This document shows positions 16,851 through 21,049 of a stretch of DNA of 21,049 nt, piece after piece; within the stretch, counting starts at the first letter, position 1, and each line of letters starts with the position of its first letter. The notes below the pieces were generated by a model. It was not told the origin of the DNA. It did not search any database and saw only the letters and a list, made by a program, of their open reading frames with translations. Origin of the DNA: Silene noctiflora (lineage: Eukaryota; Streptophyta; Magnoliopsida; Caryophyllales; Caryophyllaceae). The position numbers and the translations under genes are program-made. The stretch is from positions 78,016-99,064 of the forward strand of contig VHZZ01001132.1 in NCBI GenBank assembly GCA_009801015.1, given 5' to 3'.

Positions 16851-18262
16851 ACTACCAAACAACTCGGAAAATGTAACCAAAGCATTCCCTTTGTTGTAGT
16901 AAGATTTGAGCCATGGTGGTGGGAAGAAATTCGAGGTAATATTTATCATCGCGTGACAAACTTGGAGTTGTACCATCATCGTCTTCATCATCATCTTGTG
17001 GTTTGCGGAATGCACACTTTTTTAAAACAACCTTTAAAAGGTAGGTGGATTTGGGTAATCAGAGAAGGCCATGTTATCAGGAACATAATAGAGTCGAAAA
17101 GAGACCAGCATCCCAAAGGTCGTCCGCTTGTGGGATCACAAAAGACGCCTCTCCAAGCACGAAAATCACTTGATCTGCCATTTTCTTATAGGGGTGTCAC
17201 AGATATCCACTGGCTTTTGGTCTGGTCGTCTTCGAGGACAAATAAGGTATTTGCTTCACATTCGTTGCTCGCGTATTTTACATGGATAATGTAATACAGT
17301 AGGCCTTTGCATTCAAACAAGGAGCAATTACTGAGATAACATCCCCTGTTGATCTCGAAATGAGTCACAGGGGTTGGACTCGGTTAAAAACAAGTTTTAA
17401 TTTCTACCACGAAAGGCCTGGTAGTATTCGCGGTTAAGCTAAGTGGGTCAATTACATATACATCACCGGTCTTCATTTCAATGGCGTAAAACTTGCCTTT
17501 GTAAATGGCAATGTCAACGAATAAGATAAATTCTTCATCAACCTCAATCTGATTTCCTTCGGTTTCAAGACTTTCAACAAGACGGTCCTTATAGGTCTCA
17601 TCATGGAATTTCATAAGCCTGGTCCACTCGGTGTCTCCTTTCCTCCAAAAACATAGAAACCCGGTGAAGCACAACACGAACACATTAAAATCGGTAGTAT
17701 CATTGCCATTGAAGGTAAGAATTTTGCGAAATGGCTTTACTATAGGGGGATCAACGTCAAAGAGTTTGCGGGGGATGGATACGGTATGAGCTCCTTAAGG
17801 TGTATGATCGATGAAGTTCCCGGACTTGATAATCTAATAGATTATCAATCTTTGAGGTGATACATGACGGGTAATACAGGTAAAAGAGGCGGTAAACCCC
17901 GCAATACGGGTTGCACATTCGGAATAGATTTGGCTCTCTTTCTTGGGTCCTAACCAGCCAAACGGCTTTCGGGTTTGCCAGAGGAGTAATAAGGTAAAAT
18001 GTGCTCTCAGCAAGGTATAAACCCTTGTAAGGGAGGGAATATTCATAAAAGTTGGGCACATCAACACGGTGGTTCGGAAAGGAGGTTCTGAGAGGAATGG
18101 AGGCACGCCAGGAGGTGCACACTGCGCGCATCCGGCGTCTCACATCCGTTTGAAGTTGTGGGTCGACGTGCTGTTGCCATATTTTGCTTTAAATTTCATC
18201 AATGAGATTACTCCAGTTTCGATGGCTATCGTCTTCATCCGTTGACCCCTCCAGGCCTCCAT
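16851..18262 (-). pseudogene. F-box/DUF295 gene, copy 2, inactivated
   Basis: It matches copy 1 closely over its length but is broken many times. The ATG at 18260-18262 is cut from its frame by 8 extra bases (GCCTGGAG) not found in copy 1. The F-box codon for Leu in DEILSKIW is TAA (18188-18190 region). Frames shift near 17757 and near 17690. A Ser codon after KTCF has become TAA (about 17384). The frame shifts again near 17210 and in the C-terminal part near 17060. The usual stop is lost, and the frame would run into the adjoining insertion. Still recognisable are the F-box (MRRRMRAVCTSWRAS), KGKFYAIEMKTGDVYVID and FFPPPWLKSYY. A stable protein is not expected; a transcript antisense or related to copy 1 is possible. 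Confidence 0.9.
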
Positions 18263-18907
18263 TTTAGTTGCTGCTGATGGCCTGATGTGAATAACAAATA
18301 TAAGTCCACTTCAATATTTTATTCTTGTTAGTTTTGTACCAAGTCTCCATATTTTCGACTAGTTCATTCCTAGACGACTTTGTCTTTGCGTGAGATATGA
18401 AGTATGTGATGATGATCGACTATTCGACTTTGTCTTTGTGTTCATTTGTGTATCGTTTGGGGTGTGAAGGGAGCCGTAAGGGCGAATGAGATTATGATCG
18501 ACTATTCTGCAACTAAAACAAATTCAGCTGAATCCGATTCATTTCAGTGACAAGGTGAGAAAAACTGAATTCGATTGATGCGAAAGTCAGCTGAATCCGA
18601 TTCATTTCAGTGACAAAATTTAGTACTCATATCACATTTTTGTAGATCATTTTATAAAATGTCGATCATTGAGAAAACAAAATCACAACACCCTCAGTGC
18701 GAACAAATGAACAAATGGTACAGTAGTAAAAAACATCAACGCGGAACTAGTATTTTAACCGGTGCTTAGCTTAATACCAAAGGACTAAAAAAGCCCCATC
18801 ACTGAATTACAGCAAGTCTCCAGGTTCCATCAATTATTTACATTTAGATCCTCATAAGATAAAATACTTGGACAACCACAAGTTCATCAATTTTTCTATT
18901 TTAAACT
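18263..18907. other. Intergenic region between F-box copies 2 and 3
   Basis: The part up to about 18510 is the upstream block of copy 2. A 30-bp string (TCAGCTGAATCCGATTCATT...) is repeated exactly at 18524-18553 and 18587-18616 (period 63). The part 18857-18892 (ATAAAATACTTGGACAACC...) is the 3' flank block shared with the other copies. The rest is AT-rich with no gene seen. Confidence 0.6.
18524..18616. repeat. Direct repeat, 30 bp twice, period 63
   Basis: Copies at 18524-18553 and 18587-18616 are identical. The spacer has a weaker related string (AACTGAATTCGATTGATG), suggesting a decayed middle copy. Confidence 0.85.
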
Positions 18908-20299
18908 TCAATCAAACAATTCAGAAAATTTAACAGGAGCATTCCCCTGCTTCTGGTAGTATGATTTGAGCCATGGTGGTGGAGGGAAGAAAATCGGACT
19001 ACAATCATTGTCACTTGCCGAACTTGAAGTAGCATCTTCATTATCATCAGCTTCTGCTTTGCGGAATGCACACTTTTGAAAACAATCGTCAAAAGGAAAG
19101 TGGACTCGCTCGTATCTGTGCATCAAGTTATCAGGAACATACTTCAGAGTAGAGAAAATACCAGCTTCCCCAAGGACTTCCGCTTCTGCAATCACAAAAG
19201 TCGCCTCGCGTAGTAAGAAAATCACTTGGTCGTCAATCGCTGAAGAGGATTCCACGGTTTCCCACTGGCTTTCGTTCTGGTCGTCTTTGAGAACAAATAA
19301 GCTTTTCGATTCACACTGGTTATTACTCGGGTGTCTTACGTGGAAGACGTAAAACAATCGGCCTTTGCTTTCAACCAAGAAGCAATTGCTGAGATAACAG
19401 CCCCTGGTGATCATGAATTGAGTCGCAATGATCTGACTCGGTGCAAAACAAATTCTGGCTTCGACCATAAAAGGCTTGACAGTATTCGCGGCTATGCTTA
19501 CCAAGTCGATTACATATACATCACCGCGCTCCATTTCAATGGCGTAAAATTTTCCCTTGTGTATGGCTATGTCAACGAATAAGGCAAATTTTTCACCGTA
19601 CCCAATCTTATCACGGACAGTTCCAACAAGACGGACTTTATAGGTTTCATCACGGAACTTCACGAGCTTTGTCCACTTAGTGTCTCCCATCCTCCAAAAC
19701 AATAGAAAACCACTGAAGCTCAATGCGAGTACAGTAAAACCGGTAGAATCGTTAACATTCGTGGTAATTACTTTGCGAATTGGCTTTTGTTCACTAGGTT
19801 GGAGCTGAAAGAGTACGTGGGGATGCGAACCTGGCGATCTCTTTAACGTATATGATCGGTAAACTTCTCGGATTTGATAGTCTAGCAGATTATCAATCTT
19901 TGAGGTTATACAAAAAGGGTGAAACATGTAGAAGAGGCAGTAACTCCCGCAGAATGGATTGCGCATTCGATATAGATTTCGGCCTCTTTCCTCTGCCCGA
20001 ACCAGCCATGCGGCTTTTGGGTTTGCGAGAGGGGTAATAAGGTAAAATGTGTCCTCGACGAAGTGAAAAGTCGTGTCAGGGAAGGAGACATCAAAGAAAC
20101 TAGGCACATTGATACAGTGGCTCGGGCCAAAGGTTGTGAGGGGAACAGAAGCGCGCCATGTAGTGCACACGGCACGCATCCGGCGTCGGACATCTGGCTG
20201 CAGCTGCGGGTCGACGTGTTGTTGCCATATTTTGCTCAGGAGTTCATCAAGAAGATCACTCCATTTTCTATGGCTATGTTTATCATCCATTGACCCCAT
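18908..20299 (-). CDS. F-box protein with DUF295 domain (SKIP23/KIB-like), copy 3
   Basis: A single-exon frame of 463 residues from MGSMDDKHSHRKW to KFSELFD. An ATG 22 codons upstream (20363-20365) is in frame, but the extra residues have no match in copies 1 or 2. The start at 20297-20299 aligns with theirs and is preferred. The F-box spans residues about 12-54 (KWSDLLDELLSKIW, MRAVCTTWRAS). The DUF295 core holds KGKFYAIEMERGDVYVID, and the C-terminus has FFPPPPWLKSYY. By eye about 60-65% of residues match copy 1, so it split off before copies 1 and 2 separated. The frame is intact, which suggests it is still under selection. Role by family: a substrate receptor of an SCF ubiquitin ligase; the target is unknown. 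Confidence 0.85.
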   Translation of the reverse strand: MGSMDDKHSHRKWSDLLDELLSKIWQQHVDPQLQPDVRRRMRAVCTTWRASVPLTTFGPSHCINVPSFFDVSFPDTTFHFVEDTFYLITPLANPKAAWLVRAEERGRNLYRMRNPFCGSYCLFYMFHPFCITSKIDNLLDYQIREVYRSYTLKRSPGSHPHVLFQLQPSEQKPIRKVITTNVNDSTGFTVLALSFSGFLLFWRMGDTKWTKLVKFRDETYKVRLVGTVRDKIGYGEKFALFVDIAIHKGKFYAIEMERGDVYVIDLVSIAANTVKPFMVEARICFAPSQIIATQFMITRGCYLSNCFLVESKGRLFYVFHVRHPSNNQCESKSLFVLKDDQNESQWETVESSSAIDDQVIFLLREATFVIAEAEVLGEAGIFSTLKYVPDNLMHRYERVHFPFDDCFQKCAFRKAEADDNEDATSSSASDNDCSPIFFPPPPWLKSYYQKQGNAPVKFSELFD

Positions 20300-20395
20300 T
20301 ACAATTGGTATGAGAATGATAAAATAGGATGAGAGGTTGTAACGTGCAAATTGCCAAATATCCAAGAGACTTTGTCAAGGTCCAATTCAATATTC
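20300..20395 (-). promoter_or_regulatory. Upstream block of F-box copy 3
   Basis: TAACGTGCAAATTGCC and TTTGTCAAGGTCCAATTCAATATT (20340-20394) match the upstream blocks of copies 1 and 2 and the orphan block at 20654-20711. This points to a conserved promoter part. No certain TATA box. Confidence 0.45.
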
Positions 20396-20446
20396 GCCAA
20401 TTCTTTTATGAGACGGTATCTTAAGAGACCTACGCTCTTCAATATT
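20386..20446. repeat. 43-bp insert between 9-bp direct repeats (TTCAATATT)
   Basis: TTCAATATT at 20386-20394 and 20438-20446 brackets 43 bp. The related block at 20691-20699 has a single copy and no insert. It looks like a transposon relic with a 9-bp target duplication. Confidence 0.5.
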
Positions 20447-20451
20447 TTATC

Positions 20452-20580
20452 TTGTGCTACGCAAGTTATAGCTTAGTGGTTAAAACTGAGTTAAATAAGC
20501 GATGGATTCAAATCCCCTACCCTTGTATAGTTATATTGTTCTGATCTTATGCCTTATTTGAATTAAAAAATATATATATA
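20452..20580 (+). mobile_element. Possible tRNA-derived SINE
   Basis: TAGCTTAGTGG (20469-20479) fits the polymerase III box A, and GGATTCAAATCC (20504-20515) fits box B, at tRNA-like spacing. A short unrelated body and an A/T-rich tail (AATTAAAAAATATATATA, 20561-20580) follow. The fold is not a full cloverleaf, so a true tRNA gene is unlikely. Ends and target duplication are unclear. Confidence 0.45.
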
Positions 20581-20653
20581 ATCATGTGAATTCTGCCAAT
20601 AATGGAAAAGAAATGTCCTAATCATCTTGCGATTAAAACAGGAAGAGCACATA

Positions 20654-20711
20654 TAACGTGCAAATATGGAATAGATTTTGTCAAAGTCCAATTCAATATT
20701 TTATTGTTGTG
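20654..20711 (-). repeat. Orphan copy of the F-box upstream block
   Basis: TAACGTGCAAATATGGAATAG and GTCCAATTCAATATTTTATTG match 20340-20400 and the upstream sequence of copy 1, but no F-box start lies next to it. The likeness extends a little further left (AAAACAGGAAGAG versus AAAATAGGATGAG). It may be a local duplication or the promoter remnant of a lost copy. Confidence 0.6.
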
Positions 20712-21049
20712 AATCCAATAATATCTATCTCATTATGTTATTTATTTTTGTTGTCATTTTCATTATATATTAGGATATTGTATAAAAAAATATTTTATAT
20801 TTAGGGGATTTTGAAAAACTATTGTCTTCGACGATTTTTTTTTCTTTTTTTTTTTGGGACTTGCTAAATCCCGCACACCATATTACTCAATCTCGCACAT
20901 TTTTTTCCTTTATTCCGAAAATACCCTTTACATTTCTCACCTCAACCAAAAGAAAAACAAGAGAGAGATTGAAAAGAACCCAAAAAAAAAAAAAAAAAAA
21001 AAATAATGTAACCCTGCCCAACAGCCACCGCCGGACAACCCCTCCTCTA
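20712..21049. other. AT-rich non-coding end of the window
   Basis: AT-rich DNA with a T-run near 20836-20855 and an A-run (about 20978-21003). Between them is a short internal near-repeat (AATCCCGCACACC / AATCTCGCACATT, 20867-20901). The A-run could be the tail of a retroposed sequence, but no body is recognisable. No gene seen. Confidence 0.4.

Larger units (their letters stand above)
14522..18510. repeat. Second unit of a tandem segmental duplication (first unit about 12244-14510)
   Basis: The unit starts with TTAGCCATGTGATGAAACCTG, as at 12244 in the MORC 3' flank. It goes on through the F-box 3' flank (15124-15223), the F-box pseudogene (16851-18262) and its upstream repeats (to about 18510). 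The same order is seen in the first unit, so both arose from one direct duplication of about 2.3 kb. Later insertions (14911-15121 and 15224-16850) enlarged the second unit. The part 14612-14910 does not match the first unit and is of unknown origin. Confidence 0.75.

Noticed and set aside
18524..18616. CRISPR-like repeat
   Set aside because: Only two exact copies with one spacer, in a plant nuclear setting; a simple direct duplication.
19331..20327. Several + strand frames opposite F-box copy 3
   Set aside because: Shadows of the intact minus-strand gene, with no domain features of their own.
20300..20365. N-terminal extension of F-box copy 3 by 22 residues
   Set aside because: In frame, but it overlaps the shared upstream block and is not found in copies 1 and 2.
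20460..20520. Functional tRNA gene
   Set aside because: Box A and box B are present, but acceptor and anticodon stems do not pair; a SINE relic is more likely.

Overview
The window is nuclear DNA of a flowering plant, most likely a eudicot. It has GT-AG introns, plant-type MITEs, a Ty3/Gypsy LTR retrotransposon primed by initiator-Met tRNA, a plant MORC-type gene and a cluster of plant-specific F-box/DUF295 genes. I cannot name the species; no CRISPR array, rRNA gene or prokaryotic operon is visible. Seven ambiguous bases (N) all lie inside the retrotransposon.

Region 1 (1-12171, + strand) is the 3' part of a MORC-family ATPase gene. I can place eight exons (536-587, 665-776, 888-958, 2936-3273, 3860-3951, 4080-4167, 11746-11868, 12109-12171). 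They join in one frame for 312 codons and a stop: the end of the ATPase-associated S5-like region, a basic Ser-rich linker and a C-terminal coiled coil. The 1977-bp third intron holds two Stowaway-like MITEs and a GACCCGA-rich tract. The 7578-bp sixth intron holds a decayed Ty3/Gypsy element (4921-11463, target duplication CTATG). A 905-bp non-autonomous hAT element is nested in that element's 5' LTR.

Region 2 (12172-20299, - strand) is a cluster of three F-box/DUF295 (SKIP23/KIB-like) genes, tail-to-tail with the MORC gene. Copy 1 (12717-14144) is intact at 475 aa. Copy 2 (16851-18262) is a close duplicate broken by nonsense and frameshift changes. Copy 3 (18908-20299) is intact at 463 aa and more diverged. 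Copy 2 belongs to a tandem segmental duplication (about 12244-14510 duplicated as about 14522-18510) that also carries a piece of the MORC 3' flank. It was later loaded with a 1.63-kb unclassified insertion, a nested Tourist-like MITE and a further inverted-repeat element.

Region 3 (20300-21049) is the upstream side of copy 3: an orphan copy of the F-box upstream block, a tRNA-derived SINE-like sequence, a short insertion between 9-bp repeats, and AT-rich DNA.

I found no wholly new molecular system. The most interesting points are a gene of a transposon-silencing family that carries thousands of bases of transposon in its own intron, and a locus whose history of duplication, decay and nested insertion can be read directly from target duplications.
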